From Bactericera cockerelli (taxonomy: Eukaryota; Arthropoda; Insecta; Hemiptera; Triozidae): a stretch of 64,000 nucleotides of DNA. The notes beneath the pieces are model-generated. The model was not told the DNA's origin and did no database searches. It saw only the letters and a program-made list of their open reading frames with translations. This document shows, one piece after another, positions 33,636 through 44,194 of the stretch. How positions within the stretch are numbered: position 1 is the first letter of the stretch; the number at the start of each line of letters is the position of its first letter. A program made the position numbers and the translations under genes. The stretch is taken from assembly GCA_024516035.1 (NCBI GenBank), contig CM044955.1, forward strand, positions 54,773,257 to 54,837,256. Reading direction: 5' to 3'.

Positions 33636-34139
33636 TATTCTGTTCCTTCGAATCTGTCTGAACCTGTTCAAATTTTGCTTTTTAAAATCGTTGATTTTTG
33701 CAATTTTTGGAAATTCTATTTAATTTTTCGATAGTTTGATTCGATTGTCTTGATTGTATAAGAAGTGTTTTCAGTTTCTTCTGCAAGATTTTCACGAGGT
33801 TCAGTTCGAAGTTCAAGTTTCGACTTCCTCCTTCAGTGCAAAACGTCATCGCCATCTTGGTACAGGGTAAGTTCTGTACTCCAGACTGGGAGGACATAAT
33901 AATGCTTTGTCTCCCTTGGGCTTTATAATGTTTTGGGGCATTTTCACTCTGGTGTCCACTACTCCATCCTGGATAGTTGGTCTTGACCGTGTGGTCCCTC
34001 TTAATAGCCTCTTTGGGTCTTATTGCCTATCTACCCTACCTCGTGTTATTTTGGTCCTTTGGCCTCCATGGGCTTTATTTCAGGGTCTAGGACTCTCGTC
34101 GGTCCCTGTGGCCACAGTTTCCGATGATCCTTGTGCCAG

Positions 34140-34380
34140 CTTACAATTTTCCACATATCGGCCCCCGACGGCCATATGTCAGGTCTCTGGACTCGGCCAT
34201 AATTCCTCACATCGGCCCCAGATGTGAGGAATTATGGCCTCTCCGACGGCCTAATGTCGGCTCCCTAGCGGCCAAGTGTCGGCCCCCTGACGGCCACACG
34301 TCAGGCCATAGATGCCCTCATGTCGGTCCATAAACGGCCACATGTCGGCTCTTGGTCGGCCAAACGTCGACTCACCGCCA
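34140..34380. repeat. Degenerate tandem CGGCC..ATGTCGG repeats in the DIRS leader
   Basis: About nine units of 20-30 bp with the pattern CGGCCANATGTCGGCYCC (for example CGACGGCCATATGTCAGG, CGGCCAAGTGTCGGCCCC, CGGCCACATGTCGGCTCT). They precede the gag-like ORF of the DIRS element. Each half of a unit (GGCC, TGTCGGC) partly complements its neighbour. Confidence 0.75.
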
Positions 34381-34594
34381 AACCTGCGGCTTTCCGCAGG
34401 TCCATATAAGGCTAAGGATGGCTCTACTGGATATTCATCCCAGTCTTTTCTCATTCCTTCGCAGAATTGGGCCGAGCGAATACGCGGCGTCTTTACGCCC
34501 GACAAGAGAGGATTACTGAAGAATTGAGGCCACTGAAGCACCTCTTCATCTCTCGTGAGGGGCCAACGCAGAGTTAAGCTGCAAGTCAAGGCCC

Positions 34595-35677
34595 ATGGAA
34601 TCCATGGATGGAGGGAATCCGGAAGTGGAATCACCCAGTTTTGAGCCCCTTTCTCCCTGTGGCCCTGCAGTCAAACAGCTGGTCATGGATAATATTCAGC
34701 CTGTCCATGACCGCTTGTCTCGCTTTGAGGAGCAGTTTTGCGCTTTCCAGGCGAATATCACCGAGCTCCTGACCAGTTCTTCTCGGTGCGATCAAAGCGA
34801 GCTTCCCGCCTACGCGAACTCGCCTATCGTCTCACGTGAGCCCTCCCCTTCAGAGGATCCGTGGAACCCCGATGAAGAAGTTCAGAGTGCTCCCGGTTCC
34901 CCGGACACCTCTGACTTCGCTCCTTATACCGTGGAACAGGAGCCGGACATCCCGGAAGCCCCCGAAAACCTCAAGTCACAGCTTATGAAATGCCAGAGCC
35001 TGGACTCAGCTGGGTGGGACAGAGTGCGGTATTTGGAAGCCGAAAATGGGCTCAAGCACGGTCCTCCCTTTCAGCCTTTGCAGCCAAACCCCTCCCTTCC
35101 CAAAGGAAACAAAGAGGCTGATTTCAATTTGATAAAACTGGAGCGTATGGCCTGTAATATCTCTTTTGGTCTCCTTGCCCAAAGAGACGCCTTCCAGGCC
35201 GCAAGGAGGCAAATGATCAAGCTGATTCCGGCGACGGAACCCCTCTTTAAGCAGCTTTTTACCGGGGAAGCATCGGAGTTTCAGGTTGCACCCACCCGTC
35301 TCCTTCAATTTACCTGTGGGAAAAGAGCAGAAGTGATTCAGGACCGACGCAAGCTGTGCACGCCTTACGATCCTTCGACCAAAAGAGCTCTCGCATCCAT
35401 TCCTCCCTCCGGCTCTCACCTTTTCAATGAAGAAGGGCTGTCCAAAGTCTCCCTTCCTCCCGCTCCTCGGACGCGGACCGCTCCCTACTCTGCAAAGGAC
35501 AGGCGCAAAAGACAGCCAACAGCTCCGCCTTCCTTTCCTCAGCCCCCCAAGAGGACTAAGTCGAGTTTTGTTCCTCTCAGACAAGAGCAGGAACGAATGG
35601 CCCCTTCTCGGAGACAAGACCGACGAGACCGTCCGCCCTTTCTTAAGAGGAATGACACTTACAAGAAGCGTTATTGA
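34595..35677 (+). CDS. DIRS gag-like ORF1
   Basis: 360 aa, starting ATG at 34595, uninterrupted. Acidic and Pro/Ser-rich N-terminus, a central helical stretch (DRVRYLEAENGLKHGPPFQP through LLAQRDAFQAARRQMIKLIP) and a basic C-terminus rich in Arg/Lys/Pro (KDRRKRQPTAPPSFPQPPKR). This layout suits a nucleocapsid-like ORF1 of DIRS elements. No zinc knuckle seen. Its end overlaps the beginning of the RT frame. Confidence 0.7.
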   Translation: MESMDGGNPEVESPSFEPLSPCGPAVKQLVMDNIQPVHDRLSRFEEQFCAFQANITELLTSSSRCDQSELPAYANSPIVSREPSPSEDPWNPDEEVQSAPGSPDTSDFAPYTVEQEPDIPEAPENLKSQLMKCQSLDSAGWDRVRYLEAENGLKHGPPFQPLQPNPSLPKGNKEADFNLIKLERMACNISFGLLAQRDAFQAARRQMIKLIPATEPLFKQLFTGEASEFQVAPTRLLQFTCGKRAEVIQDRRKLCTPYDPSTKRALASIPPSGSHLFNEEGLSKVSLPPAPRTRTAPYSAKDRRKRQPTAPPSFPQPPKRTKSSFVPLRQEQERMAPSRRQDRRDRPPFLKRNDTYKKRY

Positions 35678-35689
35678 CAGTTCACAGGG

Positions 35690-37102
35690 GGAATTCCGAG
35701 CAGGGCAGCTGCAAAATCAAGTCAAGAACTGGATAGCCCTAAAAGCCCCGGATCAGCTCCTTGCAATAATTTCGGGATACAGCTTGCCCTTCAAGACCCG
35801 CCCTCCGCTTCGAGGGATTCAAGGTCTGATTTCCCCGCCTCTCAGAATCCCAGTCCAAAAACATGCAAGAGGTCGTAGATATCATGCTCCTGGCCTCAAT
35901 AGATATCTCGGTCGCATATTGCCATGTTCCTGTGAAAGTGTCTCATCGCCGGTTCCTCGCTTTTCGATTCGGGAACCAAACTTACACTTGGACTTGCCTC
36001 CCGTTCGGCCTTGCCTCAGCGCCTCAGGCGTTCAGCCAACTAACCAACTGGGTAGCGTCTGTTTTGCGGAGCTGGGGGATCCGCATAATCGTTTACTTGG
36101 ACGACTTCCTTTTGGCTGCTCAGTCCCAGCTCCTCCTAAAACGGCACATAGAAGTAACGCTGAACATCCTGACCTCGCTCGGGTGGCATGTATATTTTCT
36201 CAAATCAGAGATCAACCCCTCCCAGTACAGGAAATTCCTGGGATTGATTTGGAATGACGCATCACAGCGCGTCAGCCTTCCAGCGGAAAAACAGGTGAAC
36301 ATATCTCACCTGATTCACTCGTTGATTCGCCGGCCCGTATGGTCCCTTCGAACCCAGCAGAAGATGGTCGGACTTCTAAACTTTGCCGCCTTTACAGTTC
36401 CCTTGGGAAAACTGCATCTTCGCCCTCTCCAGCTGGCGGGAAAATCCCTTCCGCGGTCTAAACCTCGCCTGGCAAAGCCAATTCCCCTCTCGGCAAGACT
36501 GGCACTCACCTGGTGGGCAAGGCACTTAGGGGACGGCGTCTTTTACGCCCCTCTTCAGTCGGTGACGGTGACTTCAGCGGGAATGGACTTGGCGAGAGAG
36601 CACCTGGCACATCAACCTACGGGAACTATTTGCAGTTCGTTGGGCGATAGAGTCGGCTCCTCATCTTTTTATGAACCGATCTATAACTCTATTAACGGAC
36701 AGCGCGGTCGTAGCCGCCTTAATCCGGAAACAGAGCAGCCTCCGTTCTCCAGTGCTACATCGGGAAATAGTCAGGCTCCTCAGCTTGGTTCTTGGCCTCA
36801 GATCCACCATACAAGCAGTGCGGATCCCCGGCGTCTGCAACACCTTGGCCGATTGCCTTTCCCGGAACAAGGCACAACCGGAGTGGCACTTGTCTCCCAT
36901 TGCCACGACTCCCATCTTCAGAAGGTGGGGGACACCGACGGTGGACCTCTTTGCGTCCCGTCGATCCGCAGTCGTAGCGACGTATGTGTCTCTCGACCCT
37001 CGAAACCATCAAGCCCTGTTCACAGACGCGTTCTCAAGACAATGGAATTTCAGTCTTGCGTGGGTGTTTCCTCCACCTCCGCTCATTCCTCTAGTTCTTT
37101 AG
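35690..37102 (+). pseudogene. DIRS reverse transcriptase and RNase H, broken
   Basis: The RT begins in one frame with QVKNWIALKAPDQLLAIISG and RPPLRGIQ. The finger part with the usual PKKDG and NLKPLN motifs is missing near 35840. The frame then changes to LASIDISVAYCHVPV, FLAFRFGNQTYTWTCLPFGL, APQAF and VYLDDFLLAA (catalytic YLDD near 36092-36105). From about 36608 the RNase H continues in a third frame: WHINLRELFAVRWAIESAPH, LLTDSAVVAALIRKQ, then PTVDLFASRRSAVV. The breaks mean no complete polyprotein as printed. Confidence 0.85.
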
Positions 37103-37309
37103 CATCTAGAGAAGGCGTCAGGGACATTTCTTCTCGTGTCCCCGCGATGGAAGAAAACGTTCTGGAGGCCTGCGATCAAAGCCAAGTCCGTAGACGCCCC
37201 GATCAGGGTGAAGAATTTGGAGCTAGCGTTAGTCGATTTGACCAGCGGCTTCTCCCCACCGAACGTACGGGAGCTCGTTCTAGAGGTCTGGAAGATTCGG
37301 GGTGGGCGC

Positions 37310-38280
37310 CCCTACTCGAGAACTGGACTCAAAGTGAGCGGTACCTCATAAGAGCAGCTTGGAGGCCCTCAACTATCAAAACTTATCGTCAGCCGTGGCA
37401 GAGATGGGTTCATTGGGCATCTTCCCAATCTATTGATTTCTCTACTCCAGATCCGGGAGACGTTGCGCGGTTCCTCGCCTTCCTTCACTCGTCTCTTCAC
37501 CTTTCACCAGCCTCAATTAAGCTACACAAATCCGTAGTCTGTACTTGGATTCGGCCTCAGACCTCCGCGATTATCTCCTCTCATCCTCTTGTTTTGAAAA
37601 TGATTAAGGGAATTCAATACTCCTGCCCGAAACAAGAAAAGAGGCAAATTTGGGATATTGAGCAGCTGCGACAGTGGATAGTGGATAACCCTCCCAACAT
37701 AGCAAGTTTCTTTCAAGTCTCGCGCCATGTTGCAATATTACTTCTTCTTGCTTCTGGACGTCGTGTTCATGACCTTACCTTACTCCACATCTCTGAGGCA
37801 CAGTTCCAACGCATTGATGGGGATATAATCTTCTGGCCGGTTTTCGGGTCAAAGACCGACTCCCATTCTGGCTCCCAATCTGGTTGGCGGCTGTCACCCA
37901 ACTTATCCGACGAATTGTGGAACACAGTCCACTGGATAGATATTCTTCTCGACCTTCGTCGTCAGCGGTGTGGATCACTGGCCCTCACTGCCTTGTTCCT
38001 ATATTCTTGAGGGAAAGTTAAGCCAGCTTCCAGAGCGATTATTGCCAAATGGGTGTCGTCCGCTCTCATCTCAGCTGGTATATCGGCCCCAGCTGGGAGT
38101 TTCCGATCGGCGGTAAACTCCAGCCTGGCAAGGGATATGATCCCTTTGGATGATATTTTGCGCCGTGCAAATTGGCGTTCCTCATCTACATTCTTCAGAC
38201 ACTATTTTCGGCCGGTGATTCCAGTCCCTAGCTCTGGAGTATCCAACCCCGTCGCTAAGGATTTTTGTCCGACAGCTTAG
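37310..38280 (+). pseudogene. DIRS tyrosine recombinase with in-frame stop
   Basis: Reads AAWRPSTIKTYRQPWQRWVH, DVARFLAFLHSSLHLSPASI, VSRHVAILLLLASGRRVHDL (catalytic first Arg), and after a TGA at 38008-38010 continues in the same frame to ANWRSSSTFFRHYFRPV (second Arg-box/Tyr region). The recombinase replaces an integrase in DIRS elements. The stop removes the C-terminal active-site tyrosine from the product. Confidence 0.85.
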
Positions 38281-38465
38281 CTCTCTCTCATTACACAACT
38301 TTTGGCCATGTATTAATCCATGATCAAGTTTACAAAAGTGTGGTTCAATTATAATTGTGTTTATCACGTATTCAATTATAAGAGTTAATATAATTATTAT
38401 ACTTACATATATCACAGTGTATTCTGTTCTCCAGTTCAACCTCAAGCTGGCAGATACCAAACACG

Positions 38466-38570
38466 CTCTCATGGTGGGTCGAGCTGCAGCGCTGACCTAA
38501 AATACTACAGTTTTCACCCCGTAGGGAAACGAAAACTGATATTTTGGGTCAAGCAAAGCTCGACCCACCC
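38466..38570. repeat. DIRS internal complementary region
   Basis: CTCATGGTGGGTCGAGCTGC then AGCGCTGACCTAAAAT is the complement of the element's left tip (33437-33475). ACTACAGTTTTCACCCCGTA through CAAAGCTCGACCCA is the complement of its right tip (38764-38830). The two complements are joined at AAAATACTAC. Confidence 0.93.
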
Positions 38571-38594
38571 ACATAAATGCTTGCCAGCCTTTTT

Positions 38595-38775
38595 CACTGA
38601 GGCAAGTACCAGCTTGAGCTTTCAGGCAGATCCATTCTGCGCGGTTGGATGAGTCCACTTTTATCCCTGGCTCCTGTAATCCCCTGCGGTGTTGTCAAAC
38701 ACCTCGGGAAGTAGGTGCTCGGGTAGGTCAGACAGAGGAAGGGGGGACAGTGTATCTCTCATGGTGGGTCGAGCT
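38595..38775 (-). repeat. DIRS right inverted terminal repeat
   Basis: CACTGAGGCAAGTACCAGCT through ATGGTGGGTCGAGCT; complement of 33455-33635. Beyond it the unique right end GTTTTCGTTTCCCTACGGGG follows. Confidence 0.92.
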
Positions 38776-38830
38776 TTGCTTGACCCAAAATATCAGTTTT
38801 CGTTTCCCTACGGGGTGAAAACTGTAGTAT

Positions 38831-38915
38831 TTTTTGTTGGCGTGGGGGTTGAAACCTGGGACCTTCCACATGGTGAGTGAGTGCTTAGCCACTGAGCTAT
38901 TAGTGTGCTCAAAAT
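38831..38915 (-). mobile_element. SINE family F tRNA-like head, other side of DIRS insertion
   Basis: Complement reads ATAGCTCAGTGGCTAAGCAC (A box) and CCCAGGTTTCAACCCCCACG (B box), then AACAAAAAA up to the DIRS border. Together with 33187-33436 it completes one inverted SINE F. Confidence 0.7.
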
Positions 38916-39306
38916 TATAATATATAGATTATAATCTTTATCAAAGATAACAATATCCTAGGTATGAAATTATTTACTTGACAGATTACAGTACAGATGA
39001 GGTTTAAAAATCTTGTAAACTTACCTGATAGAAAGCACTATTATTAGTTTCAAATACACAGCTTAGAGATAGCATGTAGTATTAAAGTAATTGGATTAAA
39101 TCAGAGTTTGTCAGGCATTCAGGTGATAATTAATGAATAATAATCAATAACTTGTCAATTACCTACATTGATTTTTGGTTCAATTTTTTATCAAAAGGTT
39201 TTGTTTGTTTACTTTTTCTTATCAATTAACTATTTGCATAAAAAAATTCAAATAAATTGAACCATTCAGAGGCCGGGATTTGTTGAAAGAGGGACCATCA
39301 GCTGTT

Positions 39307-39801
39307 CAAAAGCCGTATTTTTCTTTCTAAAGTGGATGCAACTGGAATAAAATGAACTAACTGGAAGTAAGTCATTTTTCTTTTGAAATAGGAAAAATCT
39401 TCTTCCAGTTTGGTTAACCAAACTGGAAGAAGAAAATTCTTGCTTCCAGTTATTTTATAGGTTAAGTCCATTGTTTATCTTTAAAGGTACCGAAACGCAT
39501 TTTTCTTTCACGAATAGTGGGGAAGCTAAAGTGGTAATTTTCTTTTGGATAAAAATTTTTTCCAGGTTCGGTAGGTATTTCCAAATATTTCCTTTTTATT
39601 CCAAATATTTCCAGTTTAGCTTCCCCACTATTCGTGAAAGAAAAATGCATTTCGGTACTTTTAAAGGTAAACAATGGACTTAAACTATAAAAGAACTGGA
39701 AGCAAGAATTTTCTAAATCCATTTTGGTTAACCAAACTGAAAGTTTGTTCATTTTATTCCAGTTGCATCCACTTTGGTTAGCAAGAAAAATACGGCTTTG
39801 G
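39307..39801. mobile_element. Large foldback (inverted-repeat) element
   Basis: The outer left arm AAAAGCCGTATTTTTCTTTC and GTGGATGCAACTGGAATAAA is mirrored on the right (GTTGCATCCACTTTGG, AAAATACGGCTTTG). A second inverted pair (CGAATAGTGGGGAAGCTAAA and TTTAGCTTCCCCACTATTCG) nests inside, so most of the 495 bp can fold on itself. CTTCCAGTTTGGTTAACCAAA near 39411 is itself palindromic. A half copy is at 15045-15183. Confidence 0.8.
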
Positions 39802-39934
39802 AGAAATTTAACGCGCACGTGTAGTGTAATTTCTAGATTGTAAACGGATCTTTTATGTGTTTTACGACTTTTACGAAACAAGTTATAATGCCGATAATTT
39901 TGATTCTGGACGAATCGAACTGAGTTTTGGGCTT

Positions 39935-40125
39935 CCTTCTCGGTGCGGCGTCACACAACACAAGTTCGCACAGCATAATGGTCTTTCAGCATAAAATATC
40001 GATAATCGAATTCATATTTTAAAAATCGTGTTCGTACAACACAATCACATCCAACACAACGGTTACACAGCATAAGTTCGTACAGCACAATGAACGCACA
40101 GCATAACCGATTAATCGAAAAAAAC
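39935..40125. repeat. Repeat rich in GCACAACATAATG-type motifs, copy 1
   Basis: GTTCGCACAGCATAATGGTC, GTTCGTACAACACAATCACA, GGTTACACAGCATAAG, GTTCGTACAGCACAATG and GCACAGCATAACCGATTAAT: the motif CACA(A/G)CA(T/C)AA recurs at least nine times. A related, partly inverted copy lies at 46955-47085. Confidence 0.7.
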
Positions 40126-40317
40126 TTCATTGTATAGACTATGGATGTAGGGGAAGTAGACATACGGGATTTTTCCCAAATCTCTAGTAAAATATCCCAC
40201 GATATTTTTAAAAAATCCTTTAAAAGTAAATATCGCAAAACCTTAATAAGACCTGGAACATGTTTATTTTATTAATTATTTAACTAATTTTAAGGGTTTA
40301 AAATCGAGATGGATACA

Positions 40318-40510
40318 TTTGTCACCGTGGCCGAGTGGGTAACGCACTAGACTTGCACGCACGGTGACTTGAGTTCGATCACCGCAGGACAGGATTTTTT
40401 TCACTCGTACCTCGTAAGGCAAAATAAGTAGCTTCTTTACTGTGAGCAACGACCTTAAAGATATGGAACCCCAAAATTATAGATATTAAACCCCAGTTAA
40501 AATAAATAAA
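40318..40510 (+). mobile_element. SINE family C, copy 3
   Basis: TCACCGTGGCCGAGTGGGTA, CACGCACGGTGACTTGAG, GAGTTCGATCACCGCAGG and CTCGTACCTCGTAAGGCAAA. Confidence 0.75.
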
Positions 40511-40619
40511 ATTAATATTATTCATTTCTGTAGCGTACGTGCGGCACTTATAAAGGGGTATTCACAAAACAGCTATTCAAATAAACCTCACACAGTCTGA
40601 GTGGGCGGGAATAATAATA

Positions 40620-40845
40620 ATGTGTTTCTTTATGTTATTAAATCACAATTTTAGTGGGTAGCGCAGAATTATAGGACTTTTCCATATCTTTAATAACCCA
40701 ATATCTTATTTTTGCCTATAATCCTGCCACTGGTCGCTGCTAACATTAAAGCAGCTAAAATCCTGCTCCGCTGGGGATTGAACCCAGATCACCGTGCGTG
40801 CAATGCCTAGCGCGCTAATTCACTCGGCCACGGTGGCTACTGTGG
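40620..40845 (-). mobile_element. SINE family C, inverted copy
   Basis: Complement orientation: GTGGGTAGCGCAGAATTATA, GCCACTGGTCGCTGCTAA, GGGGATTGAACCCAGATCAC and ACTCGGCCACGGTGGC. Confidence 0.8.
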
Positions 40846-40984
40846 GGCGGGAATAGTCAGCAACACGAGCATTTGAATTCGAATGGTGACTTATCCAAGT
40901 CTTGGACTTTTTTTTAACTTCATTGCTTAATTTCAGGATCTTTTTTTTAAATTTGAGTTTAATATGGCTTTCAACTGCATGGTC

Positions 40985-41140
40985 ATATCACACGGGGGTT
41001 CACCCTCCATTCGCTTGAAACTCACAAACCAGCAATGCAAATTAACTTCACCCAGCTTCAGTGAGGTCGGGAATAGCCAATATCAGGAGGGTTCTAAATT
41101 GAATGGTCACTCACCCATGTCCTAACCTCGCTGCACGTTG
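40985..41140 (-). repeat. SINE B fragments
   Basis: GGGGGTTCACCCTCCATTCG, AAACTCACAAACCAGC and CTTCACCCAGCTTCAGTGAG correspond to the inverted middle of SINE B; too short for boundaries. Confidence 0.45.
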
Positions 41141-41521
41141 CTTAACTTTAGAGACAAAACGAGTACTGGTTTATTCAACGTACCCTTGACGCTAGGGCTA
41201 CAGGACTTAAGTCCGACCCTGAGAAAGAGAAAATTTGAGTTTTTAAATTTTATGTGTGTGCGAGAGAGAGAAAATTAAAAAGACGACCTGACAGAGAGTA
41301 AGTGAGCGAAAGAGAGAATGATAAGGAGAAAGAATGATTGAATAACCCATTAGAAATTCAGAGCATATTAAAGTGGTTTTGGTTTTGAATTGATTTCGTG
41401 GAATAATTTTTGAAAGACGGGTAAATTGGGTCTTTTCTTTCCTTTATTGGGTCTTTTCTTTACATCCTCTTCCTAAAAGAAGTCTACAAATATGCAAAAA
41501 TTGTCCTTTCTGTAAGATAAG

Positions 41522-41770
41522 GGTAGTCACGGTTGTCCAGTGGGTTACCGCTCTTGGCTTGCGTGCAGCGTGCACGGTGACCTGGGTTCGATCTCCAGCA
41601 GGGCTGGATTTTTTCGGGTCTGTACTTGCATGTCCGGGGTCCAATCATACCTCGTGAGGAAACATGAGTAGCTGCTTTAATATGAGCAGCGTAGAGAGGC
41701 GAAATTATAAGCAGAAATAAGATAAGGATTATACCGGATACGAAAAAGTCCTATAATTCTGCTCTTTTAT
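41522..41770 (+). mobile_element. SINE family C, copy 5
   Basis: GGTTGTCCAGTGGGTTACCG, GTGCACGGTGACCTGGGTTC, ATCTCCAGCAGGGC, CATACCTCGTGAGGAAACAT and CTATAATTCTGCTC. Confidence 0.75.
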
Positions 41771-41876
41771 TATACACATTTATTTAAATTATTATTATAA
41801 GATAAGGAAAGTAAAAAAATGACAGAGGTTACCTTCAAGCATTTTATAAATAGATATGTGTATATACAGGGTGTCC

Positions 41877-42772
41877 CACCAAAGTTGGACACCTCAAATT
41901 ACTCGGACCCTGAAAGAGTTTTTGTAAAATAAACTCGGTTTAAAAAAAAAAAAAAACCAAGTAAAATTATTTTACACCCTGTATGAAAATTTTTGCTGAC
42001 AATTGAAAATGCGTGTTTTCATTACACAAACACTTTCTATTCTTGTTATCGAAAAAATTAAACGAAATCATTATTCGAGATTTAGAAAAAAAAAAAAAAA
42101 AACACTGCCAATCATGGACACAATACTTCCTCGTGATTGTTTCACATTGTATACACGACCACGTGCCAATTTTGAGATTTTCTACTAAATCACTTGTATC
42201 TCCAAACCGCTTAACCGATTTTCTTCAAATTTGTTTTAAATGGGACCATCTACAGAACGTCTCCTATATGTGTGCAAAATTTCATCAAAATCCGTTCAGT
42301 AGTTTCTGAGATTTGCGCGTTACAAGGAATATTTTTAACAGACCGACGGATCGACAGACGGACACAAAACCAAAGTTGCTCAGGAGGTTATGAAACGTCC
42401 AGAAATCGGAGCAAAAAATATTTTTTTTTTTTTTTTACAAAAACGAACACAATAATACTTCTCCGATTTCTAATATTAGAAATTTCTTGGAAGTAAAATG
42501 GTCAAAAAACCTACCCTGTATGTAATATTTTAGTTCAAAAAAGTACTCAGAAACCATTTAGAAGTTGAATTATCAAATAAAATTCAGGTCGATTCATTTA
42601 AAAATCGAAAGTTGACACCTCAATTTTTGACTTTCGAACCACCCTGTATATAAAAAAAAAATTCATGACTGAAACCGCATAATTGAAACATGTACCCTTG
42701 AATTTTTTATTTTTCAAAAACTCTTTCATGGGCCGGGTAATTTGAGGTGTCCAACTTTGGTGGGACACTCTG
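41877..42772. mobile_element. Tc1/mariner-type element, TA-flanked, 896 bp
   Basis: 58-bp inverted ends: CAGGGTGTCCCACCAAAGTT then GGACACCTCAAATTACTCGG on the left, and the complement on the right with about four mismatches. TA lies on both sides (41875-41876, 42773-42774). The interior includes CAAAATCCGTTCAGTAGTTT and GACCGACGGATCGACAGACG, sequence common in insect interspersed repeats. No transposase frame remains. Confidence 0.8.
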
Positions 42773-43361
42773 TATATCTCGAGCTTTTTAGAACCCGTCC
42801 CTAATTTACAAGTAAGTAATGTCAACTCGAGTGACATTTGTCCGTATTTCGGGTGAGAGTCGAAGGTTCAGGCGTAAAATGTTTCTACAGCCGAAACGGT
42901 AACAGATGGGTGAGATGGGCAAAATCTGACTCTTGTCGACCCCCCTCCCCCTTAACCGATCACACTATTTCAAAAAGTCATCAAAGGCATAGCCGAAGTT
43001 ATGGACTGCCGTCCAGACTTAAGGCTTTCTGGTGTGACGAATGGAGGTTAGGAGGTATAGTGATGGATAATTGAGGTTCCCGCCTAGAGTCGTCTTTAGC
43101 TTGCCCAGTATCGAGGTATTCTACCAAGCAGGATAGATTTTTCCTGGTTGAGTTGAGGTCTGCCTCTACTAGGTAGGAGCCTGCGCTGCGGTCGAGTGTC
43201 CTAGCCGGCCTAAAAACAATAGGTAAAATTCTAAGACCCCAATGAACATGTATACATACTAATAACAATTTTGAAGAATCCGGTCGGGTGCTATCGCTTA
43301 ACAGACAGACAAACGAAAGCCAAATCGTCCAGTACCCAAGTTAAAACAGAACCTCGTCTCT

Positions 43362-43495
43362 AGTGAGGTCGCTTATTCCTCATGAGGTATGAGTGGACCC
43401 CGGACATCCACGCAGAAAATTTCTGCGCTGCCGGGAATCGAACCCAGGTCACCCTGCTTGCTAGCCTACTCCACTCGGCCACAGTGATACTTAAT
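43362..43495 (-). mobile_element. SINE family C, truncated inverted copy
   Basis: CTCATGAGGTATGAGTGGAC, GGGAATCGAACCCAGGTCAC and CACTCGGCCACAGTGA, the complement of the SINE C head. Confidence 0.7.
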
Positions 43496-44194
43496 AAAGT
43501 AAGCACAGTGATTCCCATCCTATAATGCTGATGTGCTATAAAATTTCTGAAGATAAAAAAAGCCCTCAATATTAGTTGGGTTCAATACAAAATCTCTTTC
43601 TTTTTATAAACATCTTCAAAATTTTGTCTGCGGTTAAGTCCAATATCTTTGATCTTCATGCTAAGTGTGCCGCGATGCTAAAAATGTTAAGAACCACTGC
43701 TTGGCCATTTTATCTTTCCGGCTGCTCTGGTAACTGTAAAATTGACATTAACAGTGACAGACAAATGAAGTTGGGAACCAGGTTATTTTCTCCACCTATG
43801 AAACGTTGAATACAAAAATGCAACAGCTGTATTTTTACAAGCTATAAGTGGTGGCTATTTGTTTTGTCTGGGAAATAGAGAACATCAGAATTTCATTTTT
43901 TTTTTTTTTTTTTTTCTTTTATTGTAATAATTAAGTTTACATTGTTTAGAAGTGGGTTGACATGAAACATGGTTGCCTAGACAATCTTAATCAGCGTGTA
44001 AATAAATAAATGAATAATAATACAGGCAGGCAGGAGAAAAGCCGGAGGCAGCTGAAGAGCCAGATAGCCGGAGGCAACAGAAGAGACGGATGGCCTGAGG
44101 CAGCAGAAAAGCCAGATGTCCAGAGGCAGTGGGAGTCACTTAAAGATCTGCACGGCAAGTCTCTGAAAGCAAAAAGATAGATAATTAATATTAT
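43496..44194. other. Intergenic, simple repeats only
   Basis: No gene. A poly-T tract lies near 43898-43920. 44025-44140 is a short degenerate tandem repeat: GCCGGAGGCAGCTGAAGAGC, GCCGGAGGCAACAGAAGAGA, GCCTGAGGCAGCAGAAAAGC, CCAGAGGCAG, period about 33 bp. Confidence 0.55.

Larger units (their letters stand above)
33437..38830 (+). mobile_element. DIRS-type tyrosine-recombinase retrotransposon
   Basis: About 5.4 kb. 181-bp inverted terminal repeats (33455-33635 and 38595-38775) differ at a single base that I can see. An internal complementary region at 38466-38570 is complementary to the outermost left end and to the unique right end (38764-38830). That is the hallmark of DIRS elements, whose genomes are thought to circularise through this region. 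The order gag-like ORF, RT, RNase H, tyrosine recombinase fits. No target duplication is visible, as expected for recombinase integration. The coding region has frameshifts, a deletion in the RT fingers and an in-frame stop. It lies upstream of CDK5. Confidence 0.92.

Noticed and set aside
35006..35617. 203-aa minus-strand open frame in the DIRS element
   Set aside because: Antisense to the gag-like ORF; no motif.
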